A stretch of DNA of 64,000 nt from Faecimorpha stercoravium (GTDB taxonomy: Bacteria; Bacillota; Clostridia; Lachnospirales; Bianqueaceae): NCBI GenBank assembly GCA_018712555.1, contig DVGT01000062.1, positions 29,188 through 93,187 on the forward strand. The letters are read 5' to 3'. Position numbers and translations under genes: made by a program. Below, piece after piece: positions 34,809 through 43,600 of the stretch. Below the pieces are notes generated by a model that was given only the letters and a program-made list of their open reading frames with translations, searched no databases and had not been told where the DNA came from. Position 1 is the stretch's first letter; each line of letters starts with the position of its first letter.

Positions 34809-37532
34809 TTAGCTTCTTGTGATCTCCTCCATCGAGAAGGCCTCAATCGTATCGCCTTCCTTAACATCGCTGAAGGATTTCAGCATGATACCACACTCAT
34901 AATTCGTGGCGACCTCCTTCACATCGTCCTTGAAGCGGCGCAGAGAATCAATCTCGCCCTCATAGACGACGATGCCGTCTCGAATCAGTCTCGCCTTGCT
35001 GCCTCTTGTGATCTTACCATCGGTCACATAGCAACCGGCAATCGTACCGATACCCGACACCTTGAAGGTCTGTCTCACCTGTGCGTGACCATCTACCTTC
35101 TCCTGGAATTCCGGATCCAGCATACCCTTCATGGCGGCTTCGATATCCTCAATCGCATCGTAAATCACGCGGTATAGACGCATATCCACTTTTTCCCGCT
35201 CCGCCACGGCCTTAGCACCCGCATCTGGCCGCACGTTGAAACCGATGATGATCGAATTGGACGCCGATGCCAACGTCACGTCGGATTCGTTGATGGCACC
35301 CACACCGCCATGGACGATTCGGAGTACCACCTCATCGTTAGACAGCTTCTCCAGACTCTGACGCACCGCTTCCACGGAACCCTGTACGTCCGCTTTCACG
35401 ATGATATTCAGTTCTTTCATCGAACCTGCCTGAATCTGATCGAAGAGACTCTCCAACGAAACCTTCTTGGTCCCCTCCAAAAGCTTCTCCCGATCCTTGG
35501 CGCTGACCTTCTCAGCCAGCTGTCTGGCTTCACGCTCACTCGGCGTCACAAAGAACTGTTCTCCCGCTACAGGAACTTCCGACAATCCCAGAATTTCCAC
35601 CGGATCCGATGGTCCTGCGCTCTTTACTTTCTTGCCTTTATCATCGCTCATGGCCTTCACGCGGCCGAACGCCTTGCCCACTACAATCGAGTCTCCGATT
35701 CTAAGCGTGCCGTTCTGCACCAGCGCTGTAGCCACAACGCCGCGGCCCTTATCCAACTGCGCCTCGATGACATGCCCTGTCGCAGGTCGATCCGGATTGG
35801 CCTTATATTCTTCCATGTCGGCAACCAGCAGAACCATCTCCAGCAGCGTATCAATCCCTTCTCCGGTCTTGGCGGATACCGGCACACAGATCGTAGAACC
35901 GCCCCATTCCTCTGGGATCAATTCATATTCTGTCAGCTGCTGCTTCACATGGTCCGGATTCGCCTCTGGCTTATCCATTTTATTGATCGCCACGATGATC
36001 TGCACACCAGCCGCCTTCGCATGGTTGATCGCCTCAATCGTCTGCGGCATGATACCATCATCTGCGGCCACTACCAGGATGGCAATATCCGTCACCTGTG
36101 CGCCTCGAAGACGCATGGCCGTGAATGCCTCATGTCCCGGAGTATCCAGGAATGTGATCTTACGATCATTGATGCTGACCACAGAAGCACCGATATGCTG
36201 CGTGATACCGCCAGCCTCTCCCGCGGTTACCTTCGTCTTACGAATCGCATCCAGCAAAGAAGTTTTACCGTGATCTACATGACCCATCACAACGACAACC
36301 GGCGGACGGCTCTTCAGGCTTTCGGGAGAATCCTGCTGCTCCATGTAAGCCTTGAAAATATCCTCTTCCTGCATGGGTTCTGCCAGGATATCCATCTCCA
36401 GTGCCAATGCCTCTGCCTGCTCATAGTCCAGGTCATCATTCTGGCCCATCATCTTACCCTTCAGCATCAGGCTCTTGATGATCTGAGTTACTGGCTTCTT
36501 GACCATGTCCGCAAACTCCCGTACGGTCATCATCGCCGGAAGCTGCACGACTTTGATCTCTTCCTCTTCTTCCTGCGGCTTGGGCGCGGGTTTATTCTTT
36601 TTGACGCGATTCTTTACCACCTCATCGTCTTCTTCGCCCATTGCCATGAAGTTTTTGTTATGCCGACGTCCAAAGCCGTCCTGCGATACGTTCTTCGCCC
36701 TCTCTCTTTCCTTATCCTTATCCCGGCGCATACGTTCCGTCTTCTTCGGCTTATCGATGGCAGACGTCACTTCCTTCGGCGCCTCCGGAATGGAAAGCTC
36801 TTCCTGATTCCGGCCGCCGCGATTGCCAGTCTGTGGCCGCGCATTGCCGCGCGAGTTTCCAAAATTGCGGTCTCTGCCCCGGTTCTCATTCGATCCCTGA
36901 TTCCGGCCGCCGCGCTGATTCTGGCTTCTCTCGCTCCGGTTTTCATTTCGATCATTCCGCTCGCTCCGGTTCTCATTCCGGTTCGTACGAGGCCGATCTC
37001 CCTTGGGGGCATTCTCTTTCTTCGCACTCGTTTCAGGACGCTCCGCTTTCTTCTGCGGTTCTTTTTCCTTAGCCGCTTCCGGCTTTTTCTCCGGCTTCTT
37101 TTCTGTTTTCTCGTTTTTGGGCTGCTCCGCCTTAACTACAGGTTCCTTGGGCTGCTCCGCTTCCTTCTTTTCCGGAATCGGTTTCGCCTCTACCGCTTCC
37201 TTCTTTTCGGGAACTGGCTTCACCTCCACCGGCTCCTTTTTCTCTGGTACCGGGGCTTCCTCTTGCTTTTTCTCGGGGACCTCTTTCTTCGGAGCCGGTT
37301 TGTTCTCTTCTTTCTTAGGCGCGGGCTTCGCTGCTGCCGCACTCTTTGCCGCCGGCCGCTTAAACCGGGGCTCTTTACCTGTCAGCTTCACACAAACCTT
37401 GCGGATCTCCTCCATCTCCAGAGGAGCCTTGGCATTGGGAACAAATACCCCGATACTCTCCAGACATTTCAGCACATCTCCGCTGCTGACCTTTAATTGC
37501 TTTGCCAAACTTTCAACTGTTATTTTTGCCAC
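34809..37532 (-). CDS. infB: Translation initiation factor IF-2
   Basis: GTPase that brings initiator tRNA to the 30S subunit; 907 residues. The N-terminus has an IF2-N domain (ITVESLAKQLKVSSGDVL), followed by a long low-complexity Lys/Glu/Pro region with three PEKKE repeats at about residues 75-130 and an Arg/Asn/Gly-rich part. The G domain shows GHVDHGKTSLLDAIR, DTPGHEAF and NKMDKPEA. The C-terminal tRNA-binding domain is complete. It follows ylxQ and precedes rbfA, the standard order. Confidence 0.98.
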   Translation of the reverse strand: MAKITVESLAKQLKVSSGDVLKCLESIGVFVPNAKAPLEMEEIRKVCVKLTGKEPRFKRPAAKSAAAAKPAPKKEENKPAPKKEVPEKKQEEAPVPEKKEPVEVKPVPEKKEAVEAKPIPEKKEAEQPKEPVVKAEQPKNEKTEKKPEKKPEAAKEKEPQKKAERPETSAKKENAPKGDRPRTNRNENRSERNDRNENRSERSQNQRGGRNQGSNENRGRDRNFGNSRGNARPQTGNRGGRNQEELSIPEAPKEVTSAIDKPKKTERMRRDKDKERERAKNVSQDGFGRRHNKNFMAMGEEDDEVVKNRVKKNKPAPKPQEEEEEIKVVQLPAMMTVREFADMVKKPVTQIIKSLMLKGKMMGQNDDLDYEQAEALALEMDILAEPMQEEDIFKAYMEQQDSPESLKSRPPVVVVMGHVDHGKTSLLDAIRKTKVTAGEAGGITQHIGASVVSINDRKITFLDTPGHEAFTAMRLRGAQVTDIAILVVAADDGIMPQTIEAINHAKAAGVQIIVAINKMDKPEANPDHVKQQLTEYELIPEEWGGSTICVPVSAKTGEGIDTLLEMVLLVADMEEYKANPDRPATGHVIEAQLDKGRGVVATALVQNGTLRIGDSIVVGKAFGRVKAMSDDKGKKVKSAGPSDPVEILGLSEVPVAGEQFFVTPSEREARQLAEKVSAKDREKLLEGTKKVSLESLFDQIQAGSMKELNIIVKADVQGSVEAVRQSLEKLSNDEVVLRIVHGGVGAINESDVTLASASNSIIIGFNVRPDAGAKAVAEREKVDMRLYRVIYDAIEDIEAAMKGMLDPEFQEKVDGHAQVRQTFKVSGIGTIAGCYVTDGKITRGSKARLIRDGIVVYEGEIDSLRRFKDDVKEVATNYECGIMLKSFSDVKEGDTIEAFSMEEITRS

Positions 37533-37565
37533 TGGCTCATTTCCACCTTTCGGATATTCCGGAGA

Positions 37566-37877
37566 TCAATTCTCCTCCATTTTTTTCAATATGCTCCCTG
37601 CCAATCCGGTATCCGTTACCGCAACGCAGGAACGCTTTTCTTTACCAATGGCCCTTCCCAATCCTTCCTTATTACAGGAAAGCTGATAAAAAGGCACATG
37701 GTAATACTCACTCTTATTCTTGAATTTCTTATATGTGTTTGCGGATACATCCTGGGCCACCACAACCAGCCTGGCCTTACCGCTCTTCAGCGCTTCCTCA
37801 CACTGAAACTCGCCAGATACCGCCCGGCCGGCCTTGCTGGACAACCCGAGCATCTGCAGAATTCCTTGCTCATTCAC
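37566..37877 (-). CDS. ylxQ: L7Ae-family ribosomal protein YlxQ
   Basis: A 103-residue kink-turn RNA-binding protein of the L7Ae/L30e/YbxF kind. The glycine-rich start ILQMLGLSSKAGRAVSGEF and the ARLVVVAQDVSANT and GLGRAIGKEKRSCVAV segments are typical. The RNA target is not established. Its ATG overlaps the ylxR stop by four bases. Confidence 0.9.
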   Translation of the reverse strand: MNEQGILQMLGLSSKAGRAVSGEFQCEEALKSGKARLVVVAQDVSANTYKKFKNKSEYYHVPFYQLSCNKEGLGRAIGKEKRSCVAVTDTGLAGSILKKMEEN

Positions 37878-38143
37878 TTTTGTCTGAACTCCTCTCGCAA
37901 GGTTTCCACGAGCTCCTTTGATACAGGAACCCCCAGGGAACGTTCAATTCCCTTATTCTGAATGGCCTTCTCCAGACATTCTTGCTGATCGCAGATGTAA
38001 GCGCCGCGCCCGGACTTTTTTCCCGTACGATCCAAAGAAACATGTCCTTCGGGGTCCCTCACAATCCGAAGCATCTCCTTCTTACTCTTCATGGCCTGGC
38101 AGCCCGTACACTTCCGCAGTGGAACTTTTCTTTGTTTCAGCAT
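37874..38143 (-). CDS. ylxR: YlxR family RNA-binding protein (RnpM-like)
   Basis: An 89-residue YlxR protein. The signature RKCTGCQAMKSKKEMLRIV is at the start, followed by GRGAYICDQQECLEKA near residue 46. B. subtilis YlxR (RnpM) has been reported to bind and modulate RNase P RNA. It lies between nusA and ylxQ and overlaps ylxQ. Confidence 0.92.
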   Translation of the reverse strand: MLKQRKVPLRKCTGCQAMKSKKEMLRIVRDPEGHVSLDRTGKKSGRGAYICDQQECLEKAIQNKGIERSLGVPVSKELVETLREEFRQK

Positions 38144-38165
38144 GCCATATCTCCTTTATACCCGC

Positions 38166-39257
38166 TTAATCGTCTTCGTCATCAAAGGGAGGCACGAAGT
38201 AATCATCCTCCTCTTCATCCATGATGACACGTCCCAGCGTACCACTCTTGATATCAATACGATATCCGGTAAGACGGGCCGCCAGACGCGCGTTCTGCCC
38301 ATCTTTGCCGATAGCCAAGGAAAGCTGATTCTCAGGTACGGTCACAGACGCCATGAAGTTCTCTGGATCCACATCGACTCGCAGCACCTGCGCTGGAGAA
38401 AGAGCGGCCGCAATATATACATCCGGCTGTTCGTTCCATACCACGATATCTACCTTCTCACCAGACAGCTCATTGACCACAGCATTGACACGGTCTCCAT
38501 TGGGACCTACACAAGCGCCCAACGGATCTACCTGCGGATCCTTACTCATGACCGCCAGTTTGCTCCTGGAACCGGGCTCTCTTGCGATATTCTTGATCTG
38601 TACAATTCCCTCGTGAATCTCCGGCACTTCCTGCTCAAACAGGCGCTTCACCAGTTCAGGATGCGTCCGGGATACCAGAATCTGCGGGCCCTTGGGCGTA
38701 TTACGCACTTCCACCACATAGACCTTAATAATCTGATTCTGCTTATACTCTTCGCCGGGAATCTGTTCCGCAGGACTCAGAAGCGCTTCCGTTCGGCCCA
38801 GGTTGATGTATACGTTCTTCTTCTCTTTCCGCTGAATCATGCCGGAGACCATCTCGCGCTCTTTCCCCTTATACTCTCCATAGATGATATTGCGCTCCGC
38901 TTCCCGGATCTTCTGCACTACCACCTGCTTGGCATTCTGTGCGGCAATCCGTCCAAAATTTCTTGGGGTCACTTCCACATCCACCACATCTCCGATCTGA
39001 AGAGCCGGATTGATCTGCTGCGCCTTTTCCAAACTGATCTCCAGATTATCGTCCTGCGGTACATCCACCACGTTTTTCTGTGCCCATACCTTCACCGTGC
39101 CATCCTTTCGGTTCAGATCCACCTTGATATTCTGGGAGGTTCCGAAATTCTTACGGCAAGCTGATACCAGCGAAGCCTCCAGGGCCTCATATACGACCTC
39201 TTTGTCGATTCCCTTTTCCCGCTGGAGTTCCTCCAGGGCCATTACAAAATCATTCAT
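38166..39257 (-). CDS. nusA: Transcription termination/antitermination factor NusA
   Basis: RNA polymerase-binding factor of 363 residues, the short Gram-positive form without the C-terminal acidic repeats. The N-terminal polymerase-binding domain is followed by an S1 domain (GEYKGKEREMVSGMIQRKEK) and two KH domains (EPGSRSKLAVMSKD, then QLSLAIGKDGQNARLAARLT). It follows rimP by 21 bases. A strongly acidic C-terminus ends the protein. Confidence 0.97.
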   Translation of the reverse strand: MNDFVMALEELQREKGIDKEVVYEALEASLVSACRKNFGTSQNIKVDLNRKDGTVKVWAQKNVVDVPQDDNLEISLEKAQQINPALQIGDVVDVEVTPRNFGRIAAQNAKQVVVQKIREAERNIIYGEYKGKEREMVSGMIQRKEKKNVYINLGRTEALLSPAEQIPGEEYKQNQIIKVYVVEVRNTPKGPQILVSRTHPELVKRLFEQEVPEIHEGIVQIKNIAREPGSRSKLAVMSKDPQVDPLGACVGPNGDRVNAVVNELSGEKVDIVVWNEQPDVYIAAALSPAQVLRVDVDPENFMASVTVPENQLSLAIGKDGQNARLAARLTGYRIDIKSGTLGRVIMDEEEDDYFVPPFDDEDD

Positions 39258-39278
39258 TTTGACGATCTCCTCCTATCA

Positions 39279-39764
39279 TTAGAATATCACGGCCAAACGA
39301 ATCCCGGCCAGCTCTTTGCGATTCCATATGCTAATTGCTTCATCCTCATCCGCAAGCGTCACTTCCTGCTTCTGTGGATCATAGGACACCAGCTTTGCGG
39401 TAAACTCCCGCTCCCCTGCAAATGCGCCCTCCTTATGAGGCGTATATAACTTCACCTCAACCAGCTTACCTATGCTGCGGACAAAATCCTTATCTTTTTT
39501 GAGCGGACGGTCTAAGCCTGGTGAGCTTACTTCCAAGATATAAGGAATGTCAATAGGATCCGCCTTCTCCAGCTGCTCATCCAGATAATGACTGGTATCC
39601 ACGCAGTCATTGATGGAAAAGCCGCCTTCCTTATCGCCGAAGACCTTCAGATACCAATTGGATCCTTCCTTGACGAAATCCACATCCACGATCTCATATC
39701 CCCGCTCGGCCGCAAAGGGCTTGAGGCATTCTTCCACCAACTGAATCATTTCTGCTTTCTTCAT
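39279..39764 (-). CDS. rimP: Ribosome maturation factor RimP
   Basis: A 161-residue 30S assembly factor. The conserved GYEIVDVDFVKEGSNWYLKV and INDCVDTSHYLDEQLE are followed by YILEVSSPGLDRPLKK near residue 90, all family signatures. It is the first gene of a ten-gene operon running rimP, nusA, ylxR, ylxQ, infB, rbfA, nrnA, truB, ribF, alaS. Confidence 0.97.
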   Translation of the reverse strand: MKKAEMIQLVEECLKPFAAERGYEIVDVDFVKEGSNWYLKVFGDKEGGFSINDCVDTSHYLDEQLEKADPIDIPYILEVSSPGLDRPLKKDKDFVRSIGKLVEVKLYTPHKEGAFAGEREFTAKLVSYDPQKQEVTLADEDEAISIWNRKELAGIRLAVIF

Positions 39765-39808
39765 ACAATCACCTCACTTACACCGCCTGTATCCGGCTTA
39801 CAACAAAT

Positions 39809-39884
39809 GAGAGCGGGTCACCCCACTCTCTAAAACTTAACTCATACACTGTATTAGTATAGCACTATCCCCCAATAAATGCAA
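39809..39884 (-). promoter_or_regulatory. Promoter and leader hairpin of the rimP operon
   Basis: On the minus strand, the extended -10 TGCTATACT has its TATACT at 39861-39856, with TTGCAT at 39884-39879 and a 17-base spacer. In the leader, GAGAGTGGG pairs with CCCGCTCTC (39830-39809, one G-T pair). The hairpin may be regulatory but has no T-run. Confidence 0.5.
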
Positions 39885-39977
39885 GAGATTTTAAAAAAAT
39901 TCTGATTTTCTCTTGACCTTATAGTTGCTATATGGTTTATCCTTAGGACAGTGGGAAATCCACAAAGGAGGTTTATC

Positions 39978-40631
39978 ATGTTTAAGCGTACCGTGGACTC
40001 CTGGATACAGCGGCTGAAGGAGGGCATCACGCCTTCTATGATCTTTTTCATCATTCTCGGTTCCGCCATCTGTACCTTCGGTGTCCACAATATTCATCAG
40101 CAAACTCATATTACCGAGGGAGGGTTGATCGGCACTATGCTGCTCATCGAGCATTGGCTAGGGCTGCCGCCTTCCGTCATCACACCGATCCTGGATATAT
40201 CCGGATATCTTCTGGCTTATAAGTATCTGGGCGGACGCTTCATCAAGATCTCAGCGATCTCTACGCTTTGCGTCTCCCTGTTTTATGAATTCTGGGAGCT
40301 CTTTCCGCCGATACTGCCAAATCTATCTGCCTATCCTCTTGCCGCCGCAATCCTAGGCGGTCTCCTAGTGGGAGGGGGCGCCGGTATCGTCGTGAGGCAA
40401 GGCGGTTCCAGCGGCGGCGATGATGCGCTAGCCCTGACTCTATCTCATGTGACTCATTGGAGGCTTTCCAAGGCATATCTTATCATTGATTTGGTTGTCT
40501 TAGGTCTCTCCCTCAGCTATATTCCTTTCTCGAATATTGTATTTTCCATCGCGACCGTCATCGTATCTTCCAACGCGATTGATTGGGTACAGCGCGTTCA
40601 ATGGAAACGGAAAGCAGACATCAGAATCTGA
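39978..40631 (+). CDS. YitT family membrane protein
   Basis: A 217-residue integral membrane protein with five or six hydrophobic helices. The start ILGSAICTFGVHNIHQQTHI and the glycine-rich LLVGGGAGIVVRQGGSSGGD are typical of the YitT/YczE group, whose transport role is not established. It lacks the cytoplasmic DUF2179 domain often found at the end. The ATG at 39978 is chosen from AAAGGAGG at 39964-39971. A weak TTGACC lies at about 39913. It is one of three plus-strand genes right of the repeat array boundary region, counting the nuclease-like gene. Confidence 0.82.
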   Translation: MFKRTVDSWIQRLKEGITPSMIFFIILGSAICTFGVHNIHQQTHITEGGLIGTMLLIEHWLGLPPSVITPILDISGYLLAYKYLGGRFIKISAISTLCVSLFYEFWELFPPILPNLSAYPLAAAILGGLLVGGGAGIVVRQGGSSGGDDALALTLSHVTHWRLSKAYLIIDLVVLGLSLSYIPFSNIVFSIATVIVSSNAIDWVQRVQWKRKADIRI

Positions 40632-40647
40632 TTTCATATTCTGATGC

Positions 40648-40691
40648 AAAAAAAGACAAAGTCCCTCTCAAAACAGGACTTTGTCTTTTTT
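40648..40691. terminator. Bidirectional terminator between yitT-like gene and polC
   Basis: AAAAAAAGACAAAGTCC (40648-40664) pairs with GGACTTTGTCTTTTT (40676-40690) across a loop of eleven bases, with A and T tracts on both sides. It serves both convergent transcripts. Confidence 0.92.
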
Positions 40692-40695
40692 ATGT

Positions 40696-43600
40696 TTAAA
40701 ACAGGCTCATCTGCATGGATTCCGGCATGCCGTCCAGGATATGAAGCCTCCGCATCTGTTCCAGCGTGGTCTTAGATACCTTGGCCCGCGTACAAAAAAC
40801 ATCAATGGTTCGGAACTCTCCTTCTTCCCGAGCGTCCACAATGGCCTTCGCCGCGGTGGCACCCATGCCGTTTAGCGAGGTAAACGGCGGAATGAGATGT
40901 CCCTCCTCGGACAGTTTGAAACGATCGGCGCCGGATTTTTCCAGACTGATCGGTTCAAACTGAATCCCTCGGCAATACGCCTCGATGACCAGTTCCAGCG
41001 TGGTGATCATATCCTTTTCCTTTTCCGTGGCCTCCTTACCCAGCGCTTCCAATCGCGCTTTCTCGTTCCTGGCCACATCCTCGCCCTGGCACATGAGTTC
41101 ATAATCGAATCCCTTCGCACGAATGCTGAAGAAGGCCGCGTAATAGGCTTCTTTATAGAACACCTTATAATAAGCGACTCGAAGAGCCATCATCACATAG
41201 GCCGTCGCATGCCCCTTCGGGAAGAGGTACTTGATCTTCTGACAGGACTTAATATACCACTCCGGCACGCCCGCCTCCCGCATGGCCTGCTCATCCTCCG
41301 GCTTCAATCCCTTTCCTTTTCGAACCGCTTCCATGGTCTTGAAGGAATACAGATTGTCCATATGATGCCGAATCAGATAGGTCATGATATCATCCCGGGT
41401 ACAGATGACCTCCGAAATCGTGGCCACATGATCCCGGATCAGATCCTGCGCATTATTATTCCACACATCGGTTCCGTGCGAAAGGCCGGATATGCGCACC
41501 AGATCCGAAAAGCACTGCGGCTTCGTATCCACCAGCATCTGCCGGACGAATCGCGTGCCAAATTCCGGGACTCCATAGGTGCCCACGGGGCTGCCGATCT
41601 GTTCCGGTGTGACGCCCAGCGCCTCCGTCCCCAAAAAGAGGGACAACACCTCTTTATTATCGACTGGAATCGTGGTCGCATCTACCCCCGTCAGATCCAT
41701 GAGCATACGGATCATCGTCGGGTCATCGTGCCCCAGAATATCCAGCTTCAAAAGACGTCCATGCAGCTGATGATAATCGAAATGCGTCGTGATCGTGCCT
41801 GTCTCCGCCTTGTTGGCCGGATACTGCACCGGGCAGAACTGATAGATGCTGTACCCCTTGGGCACAACCATCTGACCGCCGGGATGCTGTCCCGTGGTGC
41901 GCCGCACGCCTGTGCAGCCCGCCACCAATCGATTGATCTCCGCCCGATTGAGGCGCATATGATGCTCATCGACATACTTCTTCACATAGCCGTAGGCTGT
42001 CTTATCCGCCAAGCCGCCCATAGTCCCCGCGCGGAACACCTGCGTCTTTCCGAAGAGTTCTTCCGTAAAGGCATGCGCCCTGGGCTGATATTCTCCTGAG
42101 AAATTCAGGTCGATATCCGGCTCCTTATCCCCGTCGAACCCCAGGAAGGTCTCGAAGGGAATATCATGTCCTTCCTTCATGAGCATGCTGCCGCAATGGG
42201 GGCAGACCTTATCCGGCAAGTCAAATCCCGATTTGCCGGCATTGGCCCTGATCTCCTCTGAATCAAACTCGCTGTACTTACATTCTTTGCAGTAGTAGTG
42301 AGGTTTCAGCGGATTCACTTCCGTGATCCCCGCCATGGTCGCCACAAAGGAAGATCCCACGGATCCTCGGGAACCTACCACATATCCATCCGCATTGGAA
42401 TGCCATACCAGTCGCTGTGCGATGATATACAAACTGGCAAATCCATTCTTGATGATGGAGGTCAGCTCCCGATCCAGACGTGCCTGAACCGGTTCGGGCA
42501 GCGGGTCTCCATAGATACTCTTCGCCTTATTATGTGTGATCTCCACCAGCTCATCATTGGCGCCGGGAATCTCCGGCGTGAAAGTACCGTCCGGAATCGG
42601 CTTAATCTTCTCGATCTTCTCACTGATCATGACTGGATTGTCGATGACCACCTTGCGCGCCATCTCCTCTCCCAGATAACTGAATTCCTCCAGCATCTCT
42701 TCCGTCGTTCTGAGGTAGAGCGGCGCCTGCTGATCTGCATCGTCAAACCCTTTTCCCTTCAGAATGATCTTTCGATAGATGCCGTCTTCCGGGTTCATGA
42801 AATGGACATCGCAGGTCGCGACCACAGGCTTGTGATACTGTTCTCCCAACTCTATGATCCTGCGGTTGATATCCTTCAGCGCCTCCATGTCCGGCACCGT
42901 ATGATCGCGTACCATGAACTCATTGTTGCAGAGCGGCTGAATCTCCAAATAGTCATAATAATTGACCAGATTCTCGATGACCTCCGGCCCATCGTTATCC
43001 AGTACCGCCTGATAGAGTTCACCCGCTTCACAGGCCGTTCCCAGAAGCAGTCCCTCCCGCAGGCGATTCAGCTCCGACTTGGGAATCCGCGGCACCCGGT
43101 AGAAATACTGCAGATGCGCGATGGAAATGAGCTCATACAGATTCCGGAGTCCGGTCAGATTCTGTACCAGAATGATGGCGTGATGCGCCCGGAGACGCTT
43201 CACATCCACTCTCGCCATAATAAACGGATTGATGTCCGAAAGCTTCTCCACGTTCTGCTCCGCAAGCTCCAGGAGGCAGCGCTTGAAGATCTCCGCCGTC
43301 GCCCCGGCATCGTCCACGGCCCTGTGGTGGTTCTCCAGAGAGATTCCCAGGTGTTTACAAACTGCATCCAGCGTGTATCGCTTAAGCTGATTATACAGTC
43401 CCCGCGCCAGCGCCAGCGTATCCACTACCGTGAAGGAAAGATCTCCTAGCCCCAGATCCCGGGCCTTGGTTTCTATAAAACCAGAATCGAAGCCCGCATT
43501 ATGGGCCACCCAGACCGCGCCCTCACAGAACTGCAGAAACTGTGGAAGCGCCTCTTCGATCGAAGGCGCATCCTGCACCTGTTCATCGGTGATGCTGGTC

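Noticed and set aside
35310..37496. 728-residue open frame on the plus strand
   Set aside because: It is antisense to infB; the composition is a mirror of the Lys/Glu/Pro-rich coding strand and no ribosome site or family motif is present.
40897..43449. Two long plus-strand frames inside polC
   Set aside because: They lie wholly antisense to the well-supported polC gene and show no recognisable motifs.
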